From positions 1-45,904 of the forward strand of contig CALRBA010000007.1 of the NCBI GenBank assembly GCA_943353835.1: DNA of 45,904 nt, given 5' to 3'. Under the pieces are notes generated by a model. That model searched no databases and had not been told where the DNA came from. It worked only from the letters and a program-made list of their open reading frames with translations. Positions 39,472 to 45,904 of the stretch are shown piece after piece. The position numbers and the translations under genes were made by a program. The stretch's first letter is position 1, and the number at the start of each line of letters is the position of its first letter. The stretch comes from Candidatus Nomurabacteria bacterium (GTDB lineage: Bacteria; Patescibacteriota; Minisyncoccia; Phycocordibacterales; Phycocordibacteraceae).

Positions 39472-41018
39472 ACATACTAGTCGTCGTTTCTGGGTTTGCG
39501 AGTGGGGTGTTTGTGAGGTCGTTATTTTTTAATGGTTCGACGTGGCTCACCACAGGTAGTTGGGCTCCGGTTTTGTTTGTAGTGATTCTGGCTGGATTAT
39601 GTGGAAGTTTTGCATTTCTTAATCCGCGGAGAGTGAATACGCTCGCCACGATATTTTTTATTTTTGTGGCGCTTGGAATGGCGCGCTCGGCGATTGCTGA
39701 TACGCCTTTGCCGAGCGAGTTCGCGGGCGACATCCGACATCGCGTGTCGTATGAGGGAATCGTCCTCACCGACCCGGACGTGCGCGACACGAACCAGCGT
39801 ATGAAAATCCGCGTAACAAAAAACGGAGAATCAATGAACGTTTTGGTAGTTACATCGCGCAATGCAGACATTGCAGTAGGGGACAGAGTGAATGTTTCCG
39901 GTACGCTTTTTATTCCTGAAGCATTCGCCGACGATAACGGCAGAACATTTCGCTACGACAAATATTTAGAGCGAGACGGAGTACGATTTATTATGAACTA
40001 TGCGTTTGTTCGCATTGAGTCGCATGCTCCGTGGTATTCAATATCTTCTATGCTCGCGCGCGTTAAGCATTCATTCATCAGTGGTATGAACGTCGCACTG
40101 CCGGAACCATACTCATCACTCGCGAACGGCATCGTTATCGGAGGCAAGTCTGGGCTCGGCAACGAACTTAAGGGCGCGTTCACTCGCTCAGGGCTCATCC
40201 ATATCGTCGTGCTCTCGGGCCACAATGTGATGATAGTCGCGAGCTGGGTGATCGCGTTCTTTGCTTTTGTTTTTGCCAGAGTTGAGTCGGTCTTAGGCAG
40301 ACGCGTCCCGCGCGGGACTAGCATCGTGGCTGGTGCAGTGGCGCTTATTCTCTTTGTAGGTATCGCTGGGTTTTCGGCGACCGCTATTCGCGCCGCGCTT
40401 ATGGCGCTAATTGCGCTCTACGCGAGAGCGACAGGTAAAACATACGTAGCCGGTCGTGCTCTTTTTGTCGTTATATTTCTCATGCTTCTCTGGAACCCTT
40501 TTTATCTTGTTTTTGACCCTGGGTTCAGTCTCTCGATAGTGGCAACTGCCGGACTCATTTGGCTCGCACCATTAATTGAATTGCGGCTCGTTCGTATCAA
40601 GAACGAGTTTTTACTAAATGCCGTTGCCACAACACTTTCCGCACAGATTGCTGTACTACCGCTCCTTCTCTATCAAACTGGAAATCTTTCTCTGGTCGCC
40701 ATTCCTGCAAATGTTGTCGCCGCGCTTTTAGTGCCATTTGCTATGGCATTCTCCTATCTTGCTGGATTCGGCGGAATGCTCTTTGGCTCTCTGATGCCGA
40801 TATTCTCTATCCTTATCGGCACACCTGCCTATCTTGCTACCGCCACCCTCATATGGCTCGCGGGGGCGAGCGCAACATTGCCGTTCGCAGCGTTCACTCT
40901 CCCACCATTCCCATTCTGGCTCGTACTCGCCGCGTATACCGGACTGATCTATATTGTTGCGTCAAAACGTTTTTCAACTACCAACCAATTCAAGTTTGCA
41001 AAGAAGGCATCAATATAA
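39468..41018 (+). CDS. comEC: ComEC/Rec2 DNA-uptake channel without its C-terminal domain
   Basis: A 516-residue inner-membrane protein for DNA translocation. N-terminal TM helices, an OB-fold-like domain (RVSYEGIVLTDPDVRDTNQR, GDRVNVSGTLFIPEAF), then the competence domain with LANGIVIGGKSGLGNELKGA, GLIHIVVLSGHNVMIVASW, AGFSATAIRAALMALIALYA, and about eight more TM segments. Ordinary ComEC continues into a metallo-beta-lactamase-like domain; this one stops at SKRFSTTNQFKFAKKASI. A detached domain of that kind is encoded at 41560-42045. Its end overlaps the sod gene by 70 bp, tail to tail. Confidence 0.92.
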   Translation: MNILVVVSGFASGVFVRSLFFNGSTWLTTGSWAPVLFVVILAGLCGSFAFLNPRRVNTLATIFFIFVALGMARSAIADTPLPSEFAGDIRHRVSYEGIVLTDPDVRDTNQRMKIRVTKNGESMNVLVVTSRNADIAVGDRVNVSGTLFIPEAFADDNGRTFRYDKYLERDGVRFIMNYAFVRIESHAPWYSISSMLARVKHSFISGMNVALPEPYSSLANGIVIGGKSGLGNELKGAFTRSGLIHIVVLSGHNVMIVASWVIAFFAFVFARVESVLGRRVPRGTSIVAGAVALILFVGIAGFSATAIRAALMALIALYARATGKTYVAGRALFVVIFLMLLWNPFYLVFDPGFSLSIVATAGLIWLAPLIELRLVRIKNEFLLNAVATTLSAQIAVLPLLLYQTGNLSLVAIPANVVAALLVPFAMAFSYLAGFGGMLFGSLMPIFSILIGTPAYLATATLIWLAGASATLPFAAFTLPPFPFWLVLAAYTGLIYIVASKRFSTTNQFKFAKKASI

Positions 41019-41542
41019 TTCTTCTTCTCGGCTGGCACATAGTCCACCATGTAGGCATGCTCCCAAAGGTCAAGTGCGAGCAATATCGGCAACCCGGCGA
41101 GTTGCCCTATTTCGTGGTCACCAACAAATGTTGTGTGAATTGTATTCGCGACCGTATCTTTATAGACGACGACCCAGCCGATACCCCTTGTCCCCGCGAC
41201 TTCGCGAATGTGCTTAATAAAATTCTCACTATTTCCATATTTCGCGCTCGCCGCTTCGGCGAGCGCGCTGTTTATGGTGAGCGAAGTCGAACCACTCTCA
41301 AATTGCTCGAAGTAGTACTCGTGCATGCGCATGCCGTCAAATTCAAATGCGAATCTCCGACGGAGCTCAGCGATCGCATACTTTCCGCCCTCATCGTCCG
41401 TCTGCCCATATGCGGCGATGGTCGCCATAACGAGATTTGTATGCTTCACGTAGCCCTCGTAGAGCGCGAGATGTACTTTAATTTGTTTCTCCGAAATCCC
41501 TTTCAGCGTTGGTAGATTGAATGTTTTGGGTGAGTAGGTCAT
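40949..41542 (-). CDS. sodA: Iron/manganese superoxide dismutase
   Basis: A 197-residue Fe/Mn SOD that removes superoxide. All four metal ligands can be placed: His in QIKVHLALYEGYVKHTN, His in MRMHEYYFEQF, and Asp and His in LALDLWEHAYMVDY. The short HLALYEGYVK variant replaces the HYGKHH motif of E. coli SodB. Ending in NLNWLVVEKRF is normal. ATG 41542 (MTYSPKTFNLP) is chosen: TGG-TAAGTT ends 7 nt upstream; the ORF start at 41572 would overlap the divergent gene. It lies on the opposite strand between comEC and its detached domain. Confidence 0.92.
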   Translation of the reverse strand: MTYSPKTFNLPTLKGISEKQIKVHLALYEGYVKHTNLVMATIAAYGQTDDEGGKYAIAELRRRFAFEFDGMRMHEYYFEQFESGSTSLTINSALAEAASAKYGNSENFIKHIREVAGTRGIGWVVVYKDTVANTIHTTFVGDHEIGQLAGLPILLALDLWEHAYMVDYVPAEKKNYIDAFFANLNWLVVEKRFDATI

Positions 41543-41547
41543 AGAGG

Positions 41548-41555
41548 TAAACTTA
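41548..41555. promoter_or_regulatory. Shared bidirectional -10 of sodA and the ComEC-like domain gene
   Basis: Within GGTAA-AC-TTACC, plus-strand TAAACT (41548-41553) ends 6 nt before ATG 41560 and minus-strand TAAGTT (41555-41550) ends 7 nt before ATG 41542. Confidence 0.55.
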
Positions 41556-41559
41556 CCAC

Positions 41560-42045
41560 ATGCCGTACACATTGCCGAGAGGTTTCTATTGGATTCTTTT
41601 TGCTTTGTTTATTGTCGCGAATGTAAATGTGTATCGCGCGATATTCGCACCGCAGGTGCTCGCGGTGACAGTATTAGAAGTAGGGAAGGGTGACGCGACA
41701 CTTTTACAAACGCAGACCGGCAAAACTATTCTCATAGACACCGGCCCCGACGCGAGCATCCTCCGCGCGCTCGGCTCAGCGCTCCCGATGTGGCAGAGAA
41801 AGATTGATGCGGTCATTCTCACGAGCTCTGGCGCGCGCTCGGCTGGCGGTCTGCCCTCGCTCCAATCTCGCTATCACATCTCAAAAATTATCCGTATCGG
41901 CAACGCTGTCACTCCCTACGGCTCCTATTTTCTATTTGATACCTCCCGTATTGAAATCCTTGCCCCCTCCACATTCACCATCTCCTACGGTACTTCTGTT
42001 TTCAAAATATCCTCCTCCACCCCCAAGGGGGTTTATACTTTTTAG
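41560..42045 (+). CDS. Detached ComEC-type metallo-beta-lactamase-like domain, degenerate
   Basis: A 161-residue protein with an N-terminal TM segment (GFYWILFALFIVANVNVYRA) followed by a piece like the C-terminal domain of ComEC: LAVTVLEVGKGDATLLQTQTG, KTILIDTGPDASILRALGSAL, IDAVILTSSGARSAGGLPSL. In active domains the last motif reads THxDxDHxGG; here the His and Asp metal ligands are Ser, Gly and Arg, so metal binding and nuclease activity are lost. It is short and ends just after the next strands. It could be a structural partner of ComEC or a remnant. Its stop overlaps the rpmB stop by 4 bp. Confidence 0.8.
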   Translation: MPYTLPRGFYWILFALFIVANVNVYRAIFAPQVLAVTVLEVGKGDATLLQTQTGKTILIDTGPDASILRALGSALPMWQRKIDAVILTSSGARSAGGLPSLQSRYHISKIIRIGNAVTPYGSYFLFDTSRIEILAPSTFTISYGTSVFKISSSTPKGVYTF

Positions 42046-42284
42046 ATAGCCCCAACTTTTTTGAGTGCAGAGAATGCTCCGTTCTTCTTGATGGTTTTAA
42101 GGCCTTTGACAGAGACGTCTACGATGATGGTCTTACCGAGCTCGCTTACATAGATACGACGCTTGTGGAGATTGGCCTTACGACGGACCTTGCCGGTCGG
42201 GTTATATTGCGTAGCGCGAGTACGATTAGAATACCGCCCGCCGATTTGCGTACTCTTACCGGTGATTGCGCAGGCGCGTGCCAT
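42042..42284 (-). CDS. rpmB: Ribosomal protein bL28
   Basis: An 80-residue bL28 of the large subunit. Typical order: MARACAITGKSTQIGGRYSN, RRKANLHKRRIYVSELGKTI and LKTIKKNGAFSALKK. The N-terminal zinc-type cysteines are reduced to a single Cys (RACAIT). TGC-TACCAT ends 9 nt before the ATG, so the mRNA is predicted leaderless. It is divergent from the site-2 protease gene, 39 bp apart. Confidence 0.94.
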   Translation of the reverse strand: MARACAITGKSTQIGGRYSNRTRATQYNPTGKVRRKANLHKRRIYVSELGKTIIVDVSVKGLKTIKKNGAFSALKKVGAI

Positions 42285-42323
42285 AATGGTCGCATGGTAG
42301 CATAGGTTACGAATCCGGCAAAC

Positions 42324-42959
42324 ATGGAAATCTTCCTATCCCTCGTCATACTTGTTCTCTCCGTCATTGCGCACGAAGTGGCGCACGGCTACGCCGCCAA
42401 CTCGCTTGGCGACCCAACGGCGCGTCTCGCCGGACGTCTGACGCTCAATCCACTCCCGCACATAGACCTTATGGGCTCCATCGTCCTGCCGGCCCTCCTC
42501 GTCTTCACAAGCTCGCCAATACTTTTTGGTTGGGCGAAGCCGGTGCCCTATAACCCGTTTAATCTTAAGAATCACCGATGGGGCGAGACTCTGGTCGCAG
42601 TCGCCGGTAGCACAACAAACATCCTGCTCGCGATTATCTTCGGACTAATAGTGCGTTTTTCTCCGATTATCGGGCTAGACGCGACTGCGGTTTCTCTCGC
42701 GACGACAATCGCATTTATTAATCTATTTTTAGGACTTTTCAATCTCATTCCGTTCCCACCGCTTGACGGATTCACCGTTCTTCGCTCTGCACTCCCATGG
42801 CATCTCTCGTCAAGCTTGAACCGTCTGGAACAAAAAATTAGAGCAGCAGGAGTAATGTCGCTAATTCTTTTTCTTATAATATTCTTATATATTTTCGCCA
42901 CACCGTTTTTCAATCTCGTCCTTTGGTTTTTTAGTATTCTCACAGGTAGCACTCTGTAA
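42324..42959 (+). CDS. Site-2 protease family (M50) membrane metalloprotease
   Basis: A 211-residue intramembrane metalloprotease. The zinc motif HEVAH lies in the first TM segment (LSLVILVLSVIAHEVAHGYA) and the third ligand motif is FNLIPFPPLDGFTVL. Four to five TM segments in all. It is the small form without PDZ or CBS domains, close to the Rip/FtsH-independent type often called 'site-2 protease family protein'. It may cleave membrane-bound regulators or leftover signal peptides. The PrgI-VirB4 operon begins 29 nt downstream. Confidence 0.93.
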   Translation: MEIFLSLVILVLSVIAHEVAHGYAANSLGDPTARLAGRLTLNPLPHIDLMGSIVLPALLVFTSSPILFGWAKPVPYNPFNLKNHRWGETLVAVAGSTTNILLAIIFGLIVRFSPIIGLDATAVSLATTIAFINLFLGLFNLIPFPPLDGFTVLRSALPWHLSSSLNRLEQKIRAAGVMSLILFLIIFLYIFATPFFNLVLWFFSILTGSTL

Positions 42960-42975
42960 GAGGGGAAACGACTGG

Positions 42976-42981
42976 TATACT
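42976..42981 (+). promoter_or_regulatory. -10 box of the PrgI-VirB4 operon, leaderless
   Basis: TGG-TATACT ends 7 nt before ATG 42989. Confidence 0.65.
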
Positions 42982-42988
42982 ATAAAGA

Positions 42989-43435
42989 ATGGAATACCAG
43001 GTTCCGCAGTTCATAGAGGTTGAAGACAAGATTATCGGGACTTTGACCTTAAAACAATTTATTTACATCGCGGGTGCGGGAGGGCTCTGCGTTGTATTCT
43101 TCGTCTATTTGCCGATAGTTCTTGCTTTCTTGTTCTCTGCACCGACAGTCGGGCTCGCCGTGGCGCTCGCATTCTATAAAGTGAACGGAAAATCGTTTAT
43201 TGAGATGCTGGAGGCCGGTTTTAATTATTACACTGGAGCTAAACTGTTCATCTGGAAGCATAAGGACCCGAGCGCGAAGGAGCAGAATGTAGCGGCCGCC
43301 GCTGCGGCGGCCGCCACGGAGGCTGCGCGACCGGTTCGCGGTGCGCCGAAGCTGACCCGCGGAAAGTTATCAGAACTTGCATGGTCGCTAGACGTAAACC
43401 CTGTCGGTGGTAACTCATCCAATCTAGAATCATAG
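42989..43435 (+). CDS. PrgI-family membrane protein
   Basis: A 148-residue member of the PrgI family, the VirB3-like partner of VirB4 in Gram-positive-type conjugation systems. MEYQVPQFIEVEDKIIGTLT and the first TM segments (QFIYIAGAGGLCVVFFVYLP, IVLAFLFSAPTVGLAVALAF) then NGKSFIEMLEAGFNYYTGAK are characteristic. The C-terminal half is low-complexity, with a run of alanines encoded by a 23-bp perfect palindrome (43292-43314). Two genes for VirB4 follow immediately, the standard order. Confidence 0.88.
   Translation: MEYQVPQFIEVEDKIIGTLTLKQFIYIAGAGGLCVVFFVYLPIVLAFLFSAPTVGLAVALAFYKVNGKSFIEMLEAGFNYYTGAKLFIWKHKDPSAKEQNVAAAAAAAATEAARPVRGAPKLTRGKLSELAWSLDVNPVGGNSSNLES
43292..43314. repeat. 23-bp palindrome encoding polyalanine in the PrgI gene
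   Basis: GCGGCCGCCGC, central T, then its exact inverted copy. It lies in the polyalanine linker. Confidence 0.6.
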
Positions 43436-43436
43436 T

Positions 43437-44093
43437 ATGGCAACTAAACCCGCAGGAGCGACACAGCAGTTCGTACCGGTTAAAGAGATCCGGAATGGAA
43501 CGATTATTCTTAAAGACGGCGGGTACCGAGGAGTGCTCATTTGTTCTTCCATAAATTTTGGTCTTAAATCTGCCGATGAACAGCATGCAATCACTCTCGG
43601 CTTCCAGAACTTCCTGAATATTCTTGATTTTTCAATTCAAATCGTCATCAACTCACGGAAAATGGACCTACGTCCGTATCTAGCACTACTTGAAGAAAAA
43701 GCACCTGAACAGAAAACCGAGCTTATGCGTATCCAATTGCATGAATACGTTGAATTCGTACGCTCATTCACAGACCAGGCGAACATAATGACCAAATCAT
43801 TCTATATAATAGTACCTTATTCGCCTCATGTTTCTGCCGTAGATACTTTAAACTTTTTGAAACGTCTGCCTGGCGGCAAGGCAGGCGAGAATGCCGCGGC
43901 GAAGAACGTAGCCACCGAGACCTCATTTGAAGAGGACCGCGCGCAGCTGGAACAGAGGCTCTCCCTCGTCGCAGGAGGCCTATCAGGCACTGGTGTTCGC
44001 GCGGTCCCTCTCGGAACAGAGGAAATTATAGAACTTCTCTATCGTTCTTTTAATCCTGGGGAGTTGGAAAATCCAATCCGCTTGGACAATTAA
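43437..44093 (+). CDS. VirB4 N-terminal-like protein
   Basis: A 218-residue soluble protein. The N-terminal half (FVPVKEIRNGTIILKDGGYR, ICSSINFGLKSADEQHAITL, FQNFLNILDFSIQIVINSRK) resembles the N-terminal domain of TraC/VirB4 proteins, but no ATPase motifs follow. It ends with helical and coiled segments (DRAQLEQRLSLVAGGLSGTG, IELLYRSFNPGE). It starts 1 nt after the PrgI gene stop and ends 6 nt before VirB4. It is probably an assembly subunit bridging PrgI and the ATPase. Confidence 0.78.
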   Translation: MATKPAGATQQFVPVKEIRNGTIILKDGGYRGVLICSSINFGLKSADEQHAITLGFQNFLNILDFSIQIVINSRKMDLRPYLALLEEKAPEQKTELMRIQLHEYVEFVRSFTDQANIMTKSFYIIVPYSPHVSAVDTLNFLKRLPGGKAGENAAAKNVATETSFEEDRAQLEQRLSLVAGGLSGTGVRAVPLGTEEIIELLYRSFNPGELENPIRLDN

Positions 44094-44099
44094 ACTAAT

Positions 44100-45904
44100 A
44101 TGTCACTACTTGATTTCTTAAATCGTAAAAATAAGGAGACACCGACGGTTGTTCCCGTATTACCTAAAGATATTTATAAACAGGGGTCATTGGACCTAGT
44201 TGATACCATCGCTCCGACTGCGCTTAAGATCGGCGCCAGAGAGATTGAACTTGGAGAAAAATTCGTTCGCTCTTTCTACACAATCTCCTACCCGCGATTC
44301 CTTTCAGACAGCTGGTTCTCTCCGGTTATTAATCTGGATAAGGTTCTTGATGTATCAATTTTCATCCACCCAATAGAAACCGCGAAGGCGCTCAGAGGAT
44401 TCCAAAAGAAAGTCGCGGAGGTTCAGAGCCAGATTAGTGAGAGGGAGGCGAAGGGTCTTGTGCGCGACCCTCTATTGGATACTGCGTATCAGGATTTGGA
44501 AAGCTTGCGCGGCAATCTCCAGCAGGCGCAGGAAAAGCTCTTTGACGTAGGTCTCTATCTCGCGCTCTATGGTGACTCTAAAGAAGAGATTGATAAGATC
44601 GAGGGCGATATTCGCGGAATCCTAGATGCCAAGCTCGTTTACACAAAGCCGGCCATCTTCCAGCAGGAACAGGGGTTCCGCTCTTGTCTCCCGCTCGGGA
44701 GCGACGAACTTCTCGTCAACTCAAAGTTGAATTCGTCTCCTCTCTCGTCAATCTTCCCATTCGTCTCATTTGACTTGACAAGTGACAGGGGAATTTTGTA
44801 TGGAATAAATAGACATAATTCTTCACTCATTCTTTTTGACCGTTTTAGTCTGGAGAACTATAATTCCGTAATTTTCGCTAAGTCCGGCTCCGGCAAGAGC
44901 TACGCGACAAAGCTTGAAATCTTACGCTCACTAATGTTCGGCACGGACGTCATCGTCATAGACCCGGAACGCGAGTACGAACAACTCGCGGAGGCTACGG
45001 GCGGACGCTCGTTTCACATATCGCTCTCTTCCGAACATCACATTAATCCATTTGACTTGCCACCAGTAAAAGAGGACGAGGACCCGAAGGACATTTTACG
45101 CTCCAACATCATCGCTCTAGTCGGGCTCTTCCGCATTATGCTCTCGGGGCTTAGTCCAGAAGAAGATGCAATCGTTGACCGCGCCATCAGCGAGACCTAC
45201 GCGCTTAAGGACATCACAGGAGACAGCGACTTTACCGGCGCGGAGCCACCTCTTTTATCAGACTTTGAACAAGTTCTCTCCGGAATGGAAGGTAGCGAGT
45301 CTCTGGTACAGCGCTTGTCCAAATATACTCACGGAACATGGGAGGGATTTATGAACCAACCTACCAACATTGATCTCAAACAGCAATTCGTCGTTTTCTC
45401 GGTACGCGATATGGAGGACGATATGAAGCCGGTGGCGATGTATATAATCACGCACTACATCTGGAACGCGGTGCGCCACGATATCAAAAAACGACTCCTC
45501 ATCATTGATGAAGCATGGTGGATGATGAAGAGCGAAGACACGGCATCATTTCTCTATTCTGTCGCCAAGCGCGGACGCAAATATTATCTTGGGGTCTGTA
45601 CTATAACGCAAGATGTTGAAGACTTCTTGAATAGCTCATACGGAAGACCGATTCTCACCAACTCTTCTCTCCAGCTTCTGCTCAAGCAGTCTCCAACAAC
45701 AATAGATGTACTGCAAAAGACCTTCAATCTCACAGACGAAGAGAAGTACCTACTGCTTGAAGCAGGCGTGGGCGAAGGTCTCTTCTTCGCAGGTCTGAAA
45801 CACGTCGCGATTAAGGTCGTCGCGAGCTACACCGAGGACCAGATTATCACCTCCGACCCGTCGCAACTCATCGCAATTAAGGCAGAGAAGGACCGTCATG
45901 CCAC
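44100..45904 (+). CDS. virB4: VirB4-family secretion ATPase, cut by window edge
   Basis: 601 codons are visible, the 3' end lies outside. An N-terminal region (MSLLDFLNRKNKETPTVVPV, FVRSFYTISYPRFLSDSWFS) precedes the ATPase core: Walker A VIFAKSGSGKSYATKLEI, then VIVIDPEREYEQLAEATGGR, HINPFDLPP, Walker B RLLIIDEAWWMMKSED, and GRKYYLGVCTITQDVEDFL. Such ATPases energise type IV secretion or conjugation. It is the third gene after PrgI and the VirB4 N-terminal-like protein. The role in this organism (export, DNA uptake or cell contact) cannot be told. Confidence 0.93.
   Translation, partial: MSLLDFLNRKNKETPTVVPVLPKDIYKQGSLDLVDTIAPTALKIGAREIELGEKFVRSFYTISYPRFLSDSWFSPVINLDKVLDVSIFIHPIETAKALRGFQKKVAEVQSQISEREAKGLVRDPLLDTAYQDLESLRGNLQQAQEKLFDVGLYLALYGDSKEEIDKIEGDIRGILDAKLVYTKPAIFQQEQGFRSCLPLGSDELLVNSKLNSSPLSSIFPFVSFDLTSDRGILYGINRHNSSLILFDRFSLENYNSVIFAKSGSGKSYATKLEILRSLMFGTDVIVIDPEREYEQLAEATGGRSFHISLSSEHHINPFDLPPVKEDEDPKDILRSNIIALVGLFRIMLSGLSPEEDAIVDRAISETYALKDITGDSDFTGAEPPLLSDFEQVLSGMEGSESLVQRLSKYTHGTWEGFMNQPTNIDLKQQFVVFSVRDMEDDMKPVAMYIITHYIWNAVRHDIKKRLLIIDEAWWMMKSEDTASFLYSVAKRGRKYYLGVCTITQDVEDFLNSSYGRPILTNSSLQLLLKQSPTTIDVLQKTFNLTDEEKYLLLEAGVGEGLFFAGLKHVAIKVVASYTEDQIITSDPSQLIAIKAEKDRHA

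Noticed and set aside
42019-42044. CCCCCAAGGGGG plus T-rich tail as a terminator of the detached ComEC domain
   Set aside because: The loop would be only two bases, and the stretch is part of the coding end; too weak to list.
1-45904. CRISPR arrays, transposases, integrases, prophage genes
   Set aside because: I saw no regularly spaced repeats and no recombinase motifs in any frame. Repeats found are short palindromes.

Overview
The window looks like chromosome from a Candidate Phyla Radiation (Patescibacteria) bacterium, most likely a Parcubacteria-type lineage. This is inferred from content, not from a database search. Signs are small tightly packed genes, almost no Shine-Dalgarno sequences, a two-component 'PrgI + VirB4' secretion module, an unlinked VirB6-like operon, minimal type IV pilus genes, ComEC without a usual C-terminus, a short divergent Pgk, and tRNAs that do not encode CCA.

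Layout. 1-6.25 kb (minus): a four-gene cell-envelope operon (TM protein with a calcium-loop motif, exported protein, VirB6/TrbL-like membrane protein, proline-rich protein) that runs toward rpsL, which the left edge cuts. 6.3-9.1 kb: two convergent spermidine-synthase-family membrane proteins, one with a large domain inserted into its Rossmann fold. 9.1-12.4 kb (minus): pcrA/uvrD, a toxin-antitoxin pair and rsmA in one tight operon. 12.4-13.6 kb: LysM/M23 peptidase behind a long structured leader. 13.6-17.9 kb (minus): comM, a DksA-like protein, a TM protein, a NYN-domain protein, rpsO and a small unknown gene. 18.0-18.7 kb: exonuclease III. 18.74-19.33 kb: a non-coding block with one perfect DnaA box, five copies of a 10-bp motif, a possible small RNA with terminator and a large inverted repeat. 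Next to it cca carries parS-like sites, so this may be close to the replication origin. 20.8-23.0 kb: four tRNAs (Arg-TCG, Gly-GCC, Pro-TGG, Gly-TCC), yraN and a trypsin-like protease. 23.1-27.9 kb (minus): HU, RNase Y, clpP, a small TM protein, ppa and nusA. 28-29.3 kb: three unknown small genes. 29.4-34.7 kb: a type IV pilus operon (pilB, pilC, two prepilins, a PilX-like protein). 34.7-36.5 kb: tpiA-pgk. 36.5-42.3 kb: HIT, recJ, RNase H, a second toxin-antitoxin pair, comEC, superoxide dismutase, a detached ComEC-like C-terminal domain and rpmB. 42.3-45.9 kb: site-2 protease, PrgI-like protein, VirB4 N-terminal-like protein and VirB4 ATPase (cut by the right edge).

Pilus, ComEC, ComM, RecJ and RNase H fit a DNA uptake and processing capacity. 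The VirB4/PrgI and VirB6-like genes fit a reduced secretion-like machine.

The main pattern that gene calling alone does not show is transcriptional. About twenty genes have a -10 hexamer (TANNNT, often preceded by TGN) ending only 6-9 nt before the start codon, so their mRNAs should be leaderless. At three divergent pairs the two -10 boxes overlap in one short palindrome. Genes with real Shine-Dalgarno sequences are few and are mostly unknown small ORFs. All of this is read by eye from sequence; no alignment, folding or database search was run.
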